Shown: one piece after another, positions 41,147-49,382 of the stretch
Position numbering within the stretch: position 1 is the first letter of the stretch
Layout: the number at the start of each line of letters is the position of its first letter
NCBI RefSeq assembly: GCF_036227565.1
Contig: NZ_CP109460.1
Location: forward strand, 7,378,001-7,442,000
DNA from: Streptomyces sp. NBC_01454
GTDB lineage: Bacteria; Actinomycetota; Actinomycetes; Streptomycetales; Streptomycetaceae
DNA length: 64,000 nucleotides
Reading direction: 5' to 3'
The notes under the pieces: generated by a model
What the model saw: the letters and a program-made list of their open reading frames with translations, nothing else
Database searches by the model: none
What the model was told of the DNA's origin: nothing
Program-made: the position numbers and the translations under genes

Positions 41147-44035
41147 GTGTCATCCATGCCCCCGTCCGCCGTCGTGGGAGCGGGTGACACCGACGCGGTC
41201 ACCCAGGCCCTGGGCATGCTGGGCACCGCCGTCGACTGCACCGGGCTGCGCAGCGTTCCGCTGGAGGGCCCGCACGTGCTGTGGCTCGTCACGGGCGGCG
41301 CGCTGGACCTCTTCGCGGTCGACGCCGCCCAGGAGGGCCACTGGCACTTCCTCGGCCGGCTCGAAGCGGGCGCCCTGCTGCTCGGCCCGGTCCAGGGCCC
41401 GCAGCACACCCTGCTCGGCCGGCCGTCCCAGGACTGTCTGCTGCGCCGGATGCCGCTGCGCGAACTGCCCCGTCCCGAGTGGGACACCGGGCAGTACGGG
41501 GAGATGGCGCCCTACGGCGGGCAGGACCCGTACGGCCACGCGTACGCCGGCCACGGCGAGACGGCCCCCACCCCGCTGGAGCATGCCTTCGCCCTGGGCA
41601 CCGCCCGCAGCCTGGGCGTGCTCTTCGAGGCCCCGCTCGACGGCCGGCCCGGCGACGAGGCGGTGGCCGACGACGACGTCCTGTGGATGCCGGTCCCGCC
41701 CGGCAGCGTGCAGTACGGCGCCTCCTACAGCGCGGAGGCGGCCGGCGATCTGCTGGTCGACCCCGGACTGTGGCAGCAGATGGTCAATCAGCAATACCGG
41801 CTGCTGTCCGCCGTCGACCGGTGGATCGAGCAGCTGGAGCGCGCCCACGAGGACCGCACGGCGGCCGGCATCAAGGCCGGCGAGGCCGTCCGCGAGCGGG
41901 CCGACCAGGCTTTGCTGGCCTCCATCGGCCGCCCGGACCGGTCCGGGCGGGGCGGCGACGGCAGCGGCCGGGCCGGCGACGACGCCACCTTCGCGGTCTG
42001 CCGCACGGTCGCCGAGGCGGCCGGGATCACCCTCACCGAACCGCCGAAGGGCGGTGCCGTCAACGACCGCATCAGCCCGGTCGAACGGATCGCGGTCAGC
42101 TCACGGGTCCGCACCCGCGCGATCCGCCTCCAGGGCCGGTGGTGGCGGACCAACACCGGCCCGCTGGTGGGCCACCGCGCCAAGTCCGGTGCCCCGGTGG
42201 CCCTGCTGTGGCGGCGCGGCCGCTACGAGGCGGTCAACCCGGCCTCCGGGATGCGGATGCGGATCGGCAAGGACAACGCCGAGGAGTTCGAGGCGCGTGC
42301 GGTGATGTTCTACCGCCCGCTGCCGGAACGGCCCATGACCATGTGGCGGCTGATGCGCTTCAGCCTGCGCGGCACCCGGATGGACGTCCGCAACCTGGCC
42401 CTCGGCGGGCTGGTGACGGTCGCCCTCGGCGCGCTCGTCCCGCTCGCGACCGGCCGGGTGCTCGGGGTGTACGTCCCCAGCGCCCAGCGGAGCCTGATCG
42501 TCCAGGTCGCGCTGGCCGTCATCATCACCAGCGTCGTCTCGGCCGCCTTCATGCTGCTGCAGAACCTCACCGTCCTGCGGATGGAGGGCCGGATCGAGAG
42601 CGCGCTCCAGCCGGCCGTGTGGGACCGGCTGCTGCGGCTGCCGACGAAGTTCTTCACCGAACGCTCCACCGGAGAGCTGGCCAGCGCCGCGATGGGCATC
42701 AGCAGCATCCGGCGGGTGCTGTCCGGGGTCGGCCCGGTGGCCGTGCAGTCCCTGACCATCGGCGCGATGAACCTCGTCATGCTGCTGTGCTTCAGCGTGC
42801 CGCTGGCCCTCGCGGCGATCTGCATGCTGCTCGTCATCGGCGCGGTGTTCCTCGCCATGGGCCTGTGGGAACTGCGCTGGCAGCGACGGCTGGTCAAGCT
42901 CGGCAACAAGCTCAACAACCAGGCGTTCCAGACCCTGCGGGGGCTGCCCAAGCTGCGGGTCGCCGCGGCCGAGAGCTTCGCCTACGCGGCCTGGGCCCGG
43001 GAGTTCGCCCACACCCGCGAACTCCAGCAGAAGGCCGGCCGGATCAAGAATCTGACCACCGTCCTCAACGCGGTCTATCTGCCGCTCTGCTCGCTCATCA
43101 TGTTCATGCTGCTGGCCGGACCGGCCCGCGGCAGCATGTCGGCCGGCTCGTTCCTCACCTTCAACACCTCGGTGACCATGCTGCTGACCTCGGTCACCCA
43201 GATCACCGGCGCCTTTGTCCAGACCGCCGCCGCGCTGCCGATGTTCGAGCAGGTCAAGCCGGTGCTGGACGAGAAGCCGGAGGTGCGCGGCGCCAGCGCC
43301 CAGCCCGGTGCCCTCACCGGCGCCATCGAGGCCAAAAAGCTCTCCTTCCGCTACACCGACGACGGCCCGCTGGTCCTCGACGACGTCTCGCTGCGGGTCC
43401 GGCCGGGTGAGTTCGTGGCCGTCGTCGGCCCGAGCGGCTGCGGCAAGTCGACCCTGCTGCGGCTCCTGATCGGCTTCGACAAGCCCACCTCCGGCAGCGT
43501 GCTCTACGACGGCCAGGACCTGTCGGCCCTGGACCAGGCGGCGGTGCGCCGCCAGTGCGGCGTCGTCCTGCAGAACGCCCAGCCCCTGACCGGCTCGATC
43601 CTGGACTGCATCTGCGGCGCGGAGGCCTTCACCCAGGAGGAGGCCTGGGCGGCCGCCGAGATGGCGGGCCTGGCCGAGGACATCAAGCGGATGCCGATGG
43701 GCCTGCACACCATGATCTCCGGCGGTGCCGCGATCTCCGGCGGCCAGCGTCAGCGCCTGATGATCGCTCAGGCGCTGGTCCGCCGCCCCCGGATGCTGTT
43801 CTTCGACGAGGCCACCAGCGCCCTGGACAACGAGACCCAGCGCATCGTCAGCGACAGCACCCGCAAGCTCAGCGCCAGCCGGCTGGTGATCGCGCACCGG
43901 CTGACCACGGTCATGGATGCCGACCGCGTGATCGTCATGGCCGACGGCCGGATCGTCGAGCAGGGCCCGCCGGCCGAGCTGCTCGCCGACACCGGCGGGG
44001 CGCTGCACGACCTGGTGCGACGCCAGCTGACCTGA
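41147..44035 (+). CDS. NHLM-type second ABC exporter with N-terminal sensor-like region
   Basis: The 962-residue protein lacks a peptidase. Residues 1-about 380 form an extension that includes a beta-rich segment (GPHVLWLVTGGALDLFAVDA, HFLGRLEAGALLLG) reminiscent of cyclic-nucleotide-binding/cupin folds. A six-helix ABC membrane domain and ATPase follow: Walker A GPSGCGKST near 762, signature ISGGQRQRLM near 863. AAGGAGC precedes GTG 41147. Two-exporter arrangement with the peptidase-ABC matches the NHLM bacteriocin system, in which both probably form a heterodimer or act in sequence. Confidence 0.9.
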   Translation: MSSMPPSAVVGAGDTDAVTQALGMLGTAVDCTGLRSVPLEGPHVLWLVTGGALDLFAVDAAQEGHWHFLGRLEAGALLLGPVQGPQHTLLGRPSQDCLLRRMPLRELPRPEWDTGQYGEMAPYGGQDPYGHAYAGHGETAPTPLEHAFALGTARSLGVLFEAPLDGRPGDEAVADDDVLWMPVPPGSVQYGASYSAEAAGDLLVDPGLWQQMVNQQYRLLSAVDRWIEQLERAHEDRTAAGIKAGEAVRERADQALLASIGRPDRSGRGGDGSGRAGDDATFAVCRTVAEAAGITLTEPPKGGAVNDRISPVERIAVSSRVRTRAIRLQGRWWRTNTGPLVGHRAKSGAPVALLWRRGRYEAVNPASGMRMRIGKDNAEEFEARAVMFYRPLPERPMTMWRLMRFSLRGTRMDVRNLALGGLVTVALGALVPLATGRVLGVYVPSAQRSLIVQVALAVIITSVVSAAFMLLQNLTVLRMEGRIESALQPAVWDRLLRLPTKFFTERSTGELASAAMGISSIRRVLSGVGPVAVQSLTIGAMNLVMLLCFSVPLALAAICMLLVIGAVFLAMGLWELRWQRRLVKLGNKLNNQAFQTLRGLPKLRVAAAESFAYAAWAREFAHTRELQQKAGRIKNLTTVLNAVYLPLCSLIMFMLLAGPARGSMSAGSFLTFNTSVTMLLTSVTQITGAFVQTAAALPMFEQVKPVLDEKPEVRGASAQPGALTGAIEAKKLSFRYTDDGPLVLDDVSLRVRPGEFVAVVGPSGCGKSTLLRLLIGFDKPTSGSVLYDGQDLSALDQAAVRRQCGVVLQNAQPLTGSILDCICGAEAFTQEEAWAAAEMAGLAEDIKRMPMGLHTMISGGAAISGGQRQRLMIAQALVRRPRMLFFDEATSALDNETQRIVSDSTRKLSASRLVIAHRLTTVMDADRVIVMADGRIVEQGPPAELLADTGGALHDLVRRQLT

Positions 44036-44074
44036 CCTGGCCTGGTCTGGTCTGGTCTGGTCTGGTCTGGCCTG
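44034..44074 (+). repeat. Microsatellite of TCTGG units
   Basis: Immediately after the exporter stop codon there are about eight head-to-tail copies of the pentamer (C/T)CTGG, six of them identical. Such simple repeats vary in length by slippage. A/C/G-simple-sequence DNA continues to about 44150 as C/G-rich CGCCCG repeats. Confidence 0.85.
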
Positions 44075-44212
44075 AGGGTACGCCGGTACGCCCGCCCGCC
44101 CGCGCGCCCGAACGCCCGCCCGCCGGGGGCGCCGCCCCGCCCGCCCGGCCATTCCCCGTATCCCCGCAGCTCACCGCTTATCTTGCAAAGCAGTCAGCGG
44201 ACGGAGAATGAG

Positions 44213-44671
44213 ATGGCCAGAGCGAAAGACCTGTTCGACGCCATGCCACCCGACCGGCGCCGGCGGCTGCGGGACCTCGCCCGCCAGGTGTCGCTGCCGC
44301 GCGCCACCCGCCTCTTCGAGGAGGGCCGGCGCGCGGACCGGTTCTGGATCATCCGCAGCGGCCAGGTCGCCCTCGACCAGCACGTCCCCGGACGCCGCGC
44401 CGCGGTCGTCGAAACCCTCGGCCGCGACGAACTCCTCGGCTGGTCCTGGCTGTTCCCGCCTTACCTGTGGCATCTGGGCGCCCAGACCGTCGGCCCGGTG
44501 GACGCGGTGGAGTTCGACGCGGCGGCGGTCCGGGACCTGTGCGAGTCGGACCCGGTCCTAGGCCGGGCGATGTACCGCTATGTGGCCGAAACGGTGGCCG
44601 ACCGACTGCACGGCACCCGGGTCCGGCTGCTGGATTTGTACGGGCCCCAGGGGAGCGGGATCGACCCGTGA
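44213..44671 (+). CDS. Cyclic-nucleotide-binding-fold protein, no HTH
   Basis: The 152-residue protein is a single Crp-type effector domain: LFDAMPPDRRRRLRDLARQV, LFEEGRRADRFWIIRSGQVA, RRAAVVETLGRDELLGWSWL, and a C-helix (VLGRAMYRYVAETVADRLHG). The DNA-binding HTH is missing and the cyclic-nucleotide-binding Arg/Ser motif is not obvious. ATG 44213 follows GGAG. It lies 177 bp after the exporters on the same strand, so it may sense a ligand for the export locus or interact with the exporter's N-terminal region. Confidence 0.8.
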   Translation: MARAKDLFDAMPPDRRRRLRDLARQVSLPRATRLFEEGRRADRFWIIRSGQVALDQHVPGRRAAVVETLGRDELLGWSWLFPPYLWHLGAQTVGPVDAVEFDAAAVRDLCESDPVLGRAMYRYVAETVADRLHGTRVRLLDLYGPQGSGIDP

Positions 44672-44685
44672 GCTGTGCCGGCCTG

Positions 44686-44718
44686 AAGCGGGTGTCGCAG
44701 GTTCGCACTCTGCCGGGC
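44686..44718 (+). repeat. Island left boundary, tRNA-3'-half-like direct repeat (attL)
   Basis: AAGCGGGTGTCGCAG (44686-44700) is identical at 51825-51839 and the next 18 bases match with four mismatches. The sequence reads like the anticodon-stem to T-arm part of a tRNA gene (probably Arg-like: GGTGTCGCAG then TTCGCAC and CTGCCGGG). A strong hairpin follows. Direct repeats derived from a tRNA 3' half are the usual attL/attR of integrated elements. Confidence 0.55.
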
Positions 44719-44726
44719 ACGAGCGC

Positions 44727-44759
44727 AAAGGGCACCTACGGATTTCCGTAGGTTCCTTT
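44727..44759 (+). terminator. Hairpin after attL
   Basis: AAAGG-GCA-CCTACGG and CCGTAGG-TT-CCTTT pair around ATTT. This is the kind of terminator often found after streptomycete tRNA genes, which supports the idea that 44686-44718 is a tRNA 3' half. Confidence 0.65.
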
Positions 44760-44849
44760 GACGTCCAGGTCTGACATCAACGGCGACGGTCACTCACGAC
44801 CGGGGCGCCTCTTAAGCAGCCGATCCATGTGGCTGATGGCCTCACGCCA

Positions 44850-45293
44850 TCAAGGCTTCCAAGCCTCATCGACCGTGAATGAGACGACTGTCCCGCCGAA
44901 TTGGCTAGGGCCGGCGCTCCAGGAGTCCGCCAGCGCGTCGACAAGGTGCAACCCCCGTCCGTGCGCTTCATCAGCGGCAGCCTCGCGCATGCGAACCTTC
45001 GCGGGAAAACCGGGGTTGTGCACGTCCACCCGCAGCGCTTCACCGACACGCCACCACTCCACGCGCACCCGCCAGGATTCCTCCGCCTCCCCGTAGAGAA
45101 CAGCGTTGGTAACCAGCTCGGAGATCATCAATACGCAGTCGCCCACCGAGCAGGCCAGCTCATGCGGATCTGTGAACTTTCTGAACCAGCGCCGAGCCCG
45201 CGCCACGGACTCGGGCACCGGGTACAAGGTCATGGCGCCGATGTACACGGGCTTAACCCCCGACCCCTCAGGGCCTCCGATGACGTCGCTCAT
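44850..45293 (-). CDS. Anti-sigma-type ATP-binding protein (HATPase_c)
   Basis: The 147-residue protein is a GHKL/HATPase_c domain: SVGDCVLMISELVTNAVLYG (N-box), RVDVHNPGFP and AHGRGLHLVDALADSWSAG (G-boxes). Such short ATPases in actinobacteria act as anti-sigma or anti-anti-sigma switch kinases. It begins 6 bp after the zinc-ribbon gene on the same strand (an operon within the island) and lies downstream of GntR operators. Target unknown. Confidence 0.8.
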   Translation of the reverse strand: MSDVIGGPEGSGVKPVYIGAMTLYPVPESVARARRWFRKFTDPHELACSVGDCVLMISELVTNAVLYGEAEESWRVRVEWWRVGEALRVDVHNPGFPAKVRMREAAADEAHGRGLHLVDALADSWSAGPSQFGGTVVSFTVDEAWKP

Positions 45294-45299
45294 CCCGTC

Positions 45300-45479
45300 C
45301 TACTCCCTACCGGTGCCGTCGCAGTCCAGACAGCGCCGCTTGGACGTAGCACGGGCGCGAGCGTCAGCCGCGGAGGCCGCCAAGGCTGAGCGGGAGCCGA
45401 CCCGCTTCCAGCCTCGGCCTCGGCATCCACGACACGCGGCCGCGGCGAGGTGTCGTAACTCCGCAGGTGTCTGACTCAC
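45300..45479 (-). CDS. Small CxxCxGxG zinc-ribbon protein
   Basis: The 59-residue product has two CxxCxGxG motifs (CRGCRGRG and CLDCDGTG), like one half of the DnaJ zinc finger, which bind one zinc. GTG at 45479 follows GAAGGGGG; a longer ATG-initiated frame to 45515 overlaps the operators and is less likely. It is the first gene downstream of the two palindromic operators (45501-45540) and is followed by the HATPase gene. Its partner is unknown. Confidence 0.65.
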   Translation of the reverse strand: MSQTPAELRHLAAAACRGCRGRGWKRVGSRSALAASAADARARATSKRRCLDCDGTGRE

Positions 45480-45500
45480 GCCCGTGCCCCCTTCCGAGTA

Positions 45501-45540
45501 AGTGGCCTTAGCCACTTACTGGATAGTGGCATTAGCCACT
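45501..45540. promoter_or_regulatory. Two palindromic operators AGTGGC-N4-GCCACT
   Basis: AGTGGCCTTAGCCACT (45501-45516) and AGTGGCATTAGCCACT (45525-45540) are 16-bp near-identical palindromes 24 bp apart. AGTGGC half-sites also occur three times in front of the GntR gene (46337-46373). The shared motif in two promoter regions of the island makes this the binding site of the local GntR regulator. They lie directly before the zinc-ribbon/HATPase operon. Confidence 0.75.
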
Positions 45541-45578
45541 TGGGGTCGCAAGCGTTTCGGTCAGAGAATCAAGGCTTT

Positions 45579-46319
45579 CTACCCGATCGGGTACCCCTGC
45601 TCGAACGCCCAACGGCTGGGTGGGTACGTCGCTTCGGCGAACTCCAGAGGGTGATCCTGCAGGTCATAGACGACGTGATGGACGATCAGCACCGCTGACC
45701 CCGACTCCAGTTCCAAGTCGGCCGCCTCGTCCTCGGTCGCGAGGCGAGCGCACATCCGGTCCTCGGCGTAGCTGCCCTGACGTCCGGTCATGTTCTCGAC
45801 GTACATCAACGTCCCCTCCTGGATCCGGTCGGGGTCCCGGAGCTTCGGCGCACGCTCGCCCATGTCGGGACCGAACCAGGAAGTGGAGAGCGTGATGGGA
45901 CCGGAGTCGTTCTTGGTGACCCGCCGACGGTGCACCGCACGGGCGCCGGCTGCCAGGTTCAGCGACTCTGCCACGTAGTCCGGCGCCTCCAACCAGCCCG
46001 CCGACGTGATCACTGCATACTCGCCCGGCGTGTAGATCTTGCCCGTCTGCTTGGCCCGCCCGTACAGCTCACGAGCACGGCGGTTGACCGCCAGGCCCCG
46101 CACGTACGTGCCCGAGCCCTGCCGCTTCTCGACCAGCCCCTGGTGCCGCAGAGCCTCCAGCGAACGCGCAGCCGTCGGTCGCGACACGCTCCAGTCCGCC
46201 GCCAGTTGACGTTCCGACGGCACTTCGTCACCAGGCCGCAAGTCGCCCCGCAGGATCTGATCGCGAATGTGGTGCGCGATCTGAAGGTACTTGGGCTGGG
46301 TCTCCTCGATCTTCGGCAT
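45579..46319 (-). CDS. GntR-family (HutC-type) transcriptional regulator
   Basis: The 246-residue protein has an N-terminal GntR winged HTH (YLQIAHHIRDQILRGDLRPG, PSERQLAADWSVSRPTAARS, KRQGSGTYVRG) and a UTRA effector domain of the HutC class. It belongs to the KorSA-like group that controls actinomycete integrative elements. AAGGGGGAA precedes ATG 46319. Its own upstream region contains three AGTGGC half-sites, so it is probably autoregulated and also represses the zinc-ribbon operon and the divergent DUF1152 gene. Confidence 0.85.
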   Translation of the reverse strand: MPKIEETQPKYLQIAHHIRDQILRGDLRPGDEVPSERQLAADWSVSRPTAARSLEALRHQGLVEKRQGSGTYVRGLAVNRRARELYGRAKQTGKIYTPGEYAVITSAGWLEAPDYVAESLNLAAGARAVHRRRVTKNDSGPITLSTSWFGPDMGERAPKLRDPDRIQEGTLMYVENMTGRQGSYAEDRMCARLATEDEAADLELESGSAVLIVHHVVYDLQDHPLEFAEATYPPSRWAFEQGYPIG

Positions 46320-46336
46320 CCGTTCCCCCTTCCCTA

Positions 46337-46373
46337 AGTGGCTATTACCTCTAGCCACTATAGAGTGAGTGGC
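46337..46373. promoter_or_regulatory. GntR operator half-sites overlapping a divergent promoter
   Basis: AGTGGC at 46337-46342, GCCACT at 46354-46359 and AGTGGC at 46368-46373 form two overlapping inverted pairs. TAGAGT (46361-46366), a -10 for the rightward DUF1152 gene, is embedded between them. This intergenic segment thus can be shut by the same regulator whose gene starts leftward at 46319. Confidence 0.7.
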
Positions 46374-46401
46374 TAGTACAGCAGCCCCTACGCTGACGCA
46401 C

Positions 46402-47496
46402 GTGACGCGCTTGATCGTGGCAGCAGGAGGAGGCGGCGACGCTGTCGCCGCAGCGATGCTCGATGCCGCCCTCTATGGCGGCGAGACTCCGGCGGTGGTC
46501 CTCACCTACGCGTGGGACCGTCTCTTGGTCGACCCCATTCCGGGCCCAAGAGGGCCGGCCAACTTCACCCGCCTCCGCCCCCTCACCCGAAGTGTCCAGG
46601 CCGTTCCCGCCGACGCAACACCAATTGCTCCCGCGGGCTCGACGCTTCCCAGACTGGCCGCAGAGCTCCCGCAGACCTTTGCCCTCATCGACCCGCACCA
46701 CGGCGCCGAGGGCATGGTCCGCCAACTCGAAGAGCTCATCCAGTACTTGGAGCCGGACTCCGTCGACCTCCTGGACGTGGGCGGCGACATTCTCGCCCAG
46801 GGCGACGAGCCCACACTCCGCAGCCCCCTCGCGGACGCCCTCACTCTCGCCGCGTGCTGCGAACTCAACTTCCCCGTAAGGCTCCTGGTCGCCGGACCCG
46901 GCCTCGACGGCGAACTCCCCGCTGACGCCCTGCGTGATCGCTTGGGTCCCGTTGCCCTGACGCTTACGGCCGAGCACGTCACACCCGTCAGCTCGGTACT
47001 GGAGTGGCACCCTTCCGAGGCAACGGCCATGCTCGCCGCCACGGCACGAGGCGCCCGCGGCCTGTGCGAAGTACGGGACGCCGGCCTGCCAGTGCCGCTC
47101 ACCGACGAAGGCCCCGCCGTGTACGAGGCCGACCTCGACGAAACCCTCAACCGCAACCAGCTCGCCCGAGCCATCCTCGCCACCGAGAACCTGCACCAGG
47201 TCGAGCAGCACAGCCGGGAGATCTGCGGCTTCTCCGAAATCGACTACGAACGCAACAAGGCCAGTTGGCTCACCAGCCAGCCCACCCAAAAGCTCGACCC
47301 GGAAGCCGTACTCCACCAGCTCGACGAGTTCGAGACCGACACCCGGTCCCGCGGAATCACCCACACAACGTTCCGCCGGCTCACCGAAGCATTCGGACTC
47401 AGCGGCAACCAGCGCCAGGACCTGAGGGCACTCCTGCTAAGCAGCGGCCCGGAGCAGTACGAGGCTCCGCTCTGGCACATTTCGTCCGGAGCTTGA
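46402..47496 (+). CDS. DUF1152 domain protein
   Basis: The 364-residue protein starts VTRLIVAAGGGGDAVAAAML and continues LYGGETPAVVLTYAWDR, the DUF1152 signature. The family is found in bacteria and archaea and is of unknown biochemistry; an N-terminal glycine-rich loop suggests nucleotide binding. I choose GTG at 46402, where the domain begins, rather than the GTG at 46369 that lies within an operator half-site. It is the rightward gene controlled by the GntR operators. Confidence 0.78.
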   Translation: MTRLIVAAGGGGDAVAAAMLDAALYGGETPAVVLTYAWDRLLVDPIPGPRGPANFTRLRPLTRSVQAVPADATPIAPAGSTLPRLAAELPQTFALIDPHHGAEGMVRQLEELIQYLEPDSVDLLDVGGDILAQGDEPTLRSPLADALTLAACCELNFPVRLLVAGPGLDGELPADALRDRLGPVALTLTAEHVTPVSSVLEWHPSEATAMLAATARGARGLCEVRDAGLPVPLTDEGPAVYEADLDETLNRNQLARAILATENLHQVEQHSREICGFSEIDYERNKASWLTSQPTQKLDPEAVLHQLDEFETDTRSRGITHTTFRRLTEAFGLSGNQRQDLRALLLSSGPEQYEAPLWHISSGA

Positions 47497-47875
47497 GTAA
47501 CAACTTTCTCTACGAGTTCAAGCCCCACCCTTCGGGCGGGGAGGGGGAGCTGCCCGCGGCTGCTGCCCCTCTTCCCCGGGACCCTTGGCGAAGTGGCGAA
47601 GGCTCAGCGTTCCCCTCACAGACGAAGCGAAAGGCCGGAGGAACTCCGGAAGCCCCCGGATGTCGTGCACGCTTGCTCGCCTCCCCTTCCCCGACCACTC
47701 CCGGCACGGAAGTCGCCCCGCCCTGGACAGTCACACAGCCCACGGCCCGGCCACCAGGCACGCGCCGAGAGGGAGAGCCCGCGCGCACAGCTCCTCACCC
47801 CCGGCAACTCAGGGACACGAGGTCTTCTACGGGGCACCGTTCGCGAGTGCCGGCGCATCGTGGCGTGCCGCAGGG

Positions 47876-48027
47876 AGCTCCCATCCCGCCTGCCTTCGAC
47901 CCAGGCAAAGCCGAGCAGGCGTGGTCCCTGGCGTCCAGGTCGTTCGTGCAGTGGCGAGCTCCACCTGGACGCCAGGGACCACGCCTGCTCCACGGTGTGT
48001 GGGTCGAAGGCAGACGGGATGGGAGCT
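47876..48027. repeat. Large imperfect inverted repeat, 65-nt arms
   Basis: The left arm (47876-47940) and right arm (47963-48027) are complementary over 65 positions, interrupted by one central patch of about 10 mismatches; the last 30 bp next to the 22-nt loop (AGCAGGCGTGGTCCCTGGCG and on) are perfect. No gene is present here; both-strand open frames are produced by the symmetry. It may be a replication or transfer structure (single-strand origin, sti-like), or a structured RNA. Confidence 0.85.
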
Positions 48028-48228
48028 GGGGTGAGTTGTGGGTTGAGGTGGACGTGAAGGTGGCGATAGGAGGGAAAAACGGAGATTCCATCGGAGTACT
48101 TATTTGCGGATCCATCACTTCCTCCGCTATCCGTGGTATATCCAGGCGGGTCAGCGAGATTGGAACCGTGCCGCTGCAATGATGGACAGGTCTGTGACGA
48201 CATGGTTCTCATGCCCGGAGGTCAATGG
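48028..48228. other. Non-coding stretch between inverted repeat and membrane gene
   Basis: No gene is recognised; the DNA is A/T-richer than the chromosome. The last part contains the ribosome binding site GGAGGT (48215) for the membrane protein. The region 47497-47875 between the DUF1152 gene and the inverted repeat is also without a supported gene. Confidence 0.4.
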
Positions 48229-48780
48229 ATGTACGGAACTGTCAACTGCGACCTTGCTGTCGCAACGAACGCCTCCCTGCACGGAACGGCAGAGTACTAC
48301 CTTGCAGTGGCAACTGTAATTCCACTTCTACTGTTGGGCTATTTCCTCAACGTAAACGTTGCTGACGCTATTTCTCAATTCACGGACAATGGCACTAAGA
48401 GGGCTTGGGTATTTTGGATTGCTTTTCTTGCGGGGCCATCTTTGGCCCTTGTCGGCGGACTCATGGGGGAGATCGTCTCCTTGAAAGCGCTCTTCGAGAG
48501 GGAGTGGACTGGAGCCACGGCGAGTTGCAGCGTGTGGGGATTGAGTCTTCTGTCCACAGCGGGGGTCATTCATTTGTGCATTACGGCAAGTAACCGAGTG
48601 GCGGTCCTAATGAAGAGAGAGGGGCTCAGCAGATCCTGTCCAACGAACTTAATGAGATTCCGCCGGAACGCCAGGCAGCACAGCAACGAAGTGCCGCAAT
48701 ATCAGCAATGGCCCCCGTCCGGCAGTGTCCTTCCAAGGCTTCCCGCAGCTCGTATGACCATCGCTGACTGTTGCGTATAG
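48229..48780 (+). CDS. Island membrane protein (3 TM), unknown function
   Basis: The 183-residue protein has three hydrophobic helices: AVATVIPLLLLGYFLNVNVA, AWVFWIAFLAGPSLALVGGL and SVWGLSLLSTAGVIHLCITA. The C-terminal 50 residues are basic and Pro/Arg/Gln-rich. ATG 48229 is preceded by GGAGGTC 7 nt upstream, which decides the start over earlier ATGs. Codon use is noticeably A/T-richer than in the flanking chromosome, so the gene was probably acquired. I do not recognise a family. Confidence 0.65.
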   Translation: MYGTVNCDLAVATNASLHGTAEYYLAVATVIPLLLLGYFLNVNVADAISQFTDNGTKRAWVFWIAFLAGPSLALVGGLMGEIVSLKALFEREWTGATASCSVWGLSLLSTAGVIHLCITASNRVAVLMKREGLSRSCPTNLMRFRRNARQHSNEVPQYQQWPPSGSVLPRLPAARMTIADCCV

Positions 48781-48927
48781 AGCTACGCATGAGAAGGTAA
48801 CCGTGCCCCTCCTGTGCCGATCCACCGGGGAATCGTGGGGAGCGTCGGGCGGTCGCGGTGTACGGGACAAAGCGAAGGCCCCCGGCAATCTTCCTGGCCA
48901 GGGGCCTTTCCGCTGCACTGAGCTGCG

Positions 48928-49005
48928 GAGGCTGTGGGATTTGAACCCACGGTGACGTTGCCGCCACGACAGTTTCAAGATCGCCTGGCTCCAGTACCCC
49001 ACAAA
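48928..49005 (-). tRNA. tRNA-like 3' fragment (class II), probably a remnant
   Basis: On the minus strand a perfect T-arm (GTGGG-TTCAAAT-CCCAC), a 5-bp variable-arm stem (GTGGC/GTCAC) and an acceptor-like AGCCTCC-G end are present. The anticodon loop contains TTGAAA. The expected 5' acceptor and D-arm do not pair, so the tRNA is incomplete. It looks like the 3' half of a Ser-type tRNA, i.e. another old attachment-site duplicate or a degenerate island tRNA. CCA is not encoded. Confidence 0.4.
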
Positions 49006-49346
49006 ACAAGCCATTCAGCCTTTGGGTCGTGCACCGTCTGTACCAGTATGGTCCGCTCTTTTGGCGGTCGAGTCCAGCCGTCGACGCACCCAGTTGCTCC
49101 CAAGGCGCACCCAGTTGCGTCCATGACGCGCCCAGTCCGCCTGGCGGCATATACCGAAGAGATAGACCTGCAGGTGAGAGCCTTGGCGGCTTTTGGTCAA
49201 AACTCCGTTGATCCGCCACGCCTTGAGAAGCCGGCGAGAGCCGAAACGGGCTTCTAAGCACATCCATTGAGGAGTGTTGCTGGTACGTTCCGTGGCCGTA
49301 AATAGCCCCGTCCGCATTGTCTCGCCAGACCCGGGCGGGGCTTCGA
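49006..49346. other. Non-coding A/T-richer island DNA
   Basis: No gene is supported between the tRNA remnant and the hairpin leader. Overlapping open frames on the two strands lack ribosome binding sites and have mixed codon bias. Confidence 0.35.
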
Positions 49347-49367
49347 ACGCATCTCTCAGAGATGCGT
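49347..49367 (+). promoter_or_regulatory. Perfect 10-bp palindrome in small-peptide leader
   Basis: ACGCATCTCT-C-AGAGATGCGT is a perfect 21-nt inverted repeat that ends 3 nt before the GGAAGG ribosome binding site of the 45-residue gene. It can be a protein-binding operator or an RNA hairpin that hides or spaces the ribosome binding site. Confidence 0.6.
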
Positions 49368-49382
49368 CAAGGAAGGAGTGTC

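Noticed and set aside
44681..44720. Complete tRNA gene at the island's left edge
   Set aside because: Only the anticodon-stem to T-arm part is recognisable; the 5' half is missing, so I report it as an attachment-site repeat.
47585..48212. Several overlapping open frames on both strands
   Set aside because: Their mirrored sequences come from the large inverted repeat; no ribosome binding sites or family features.
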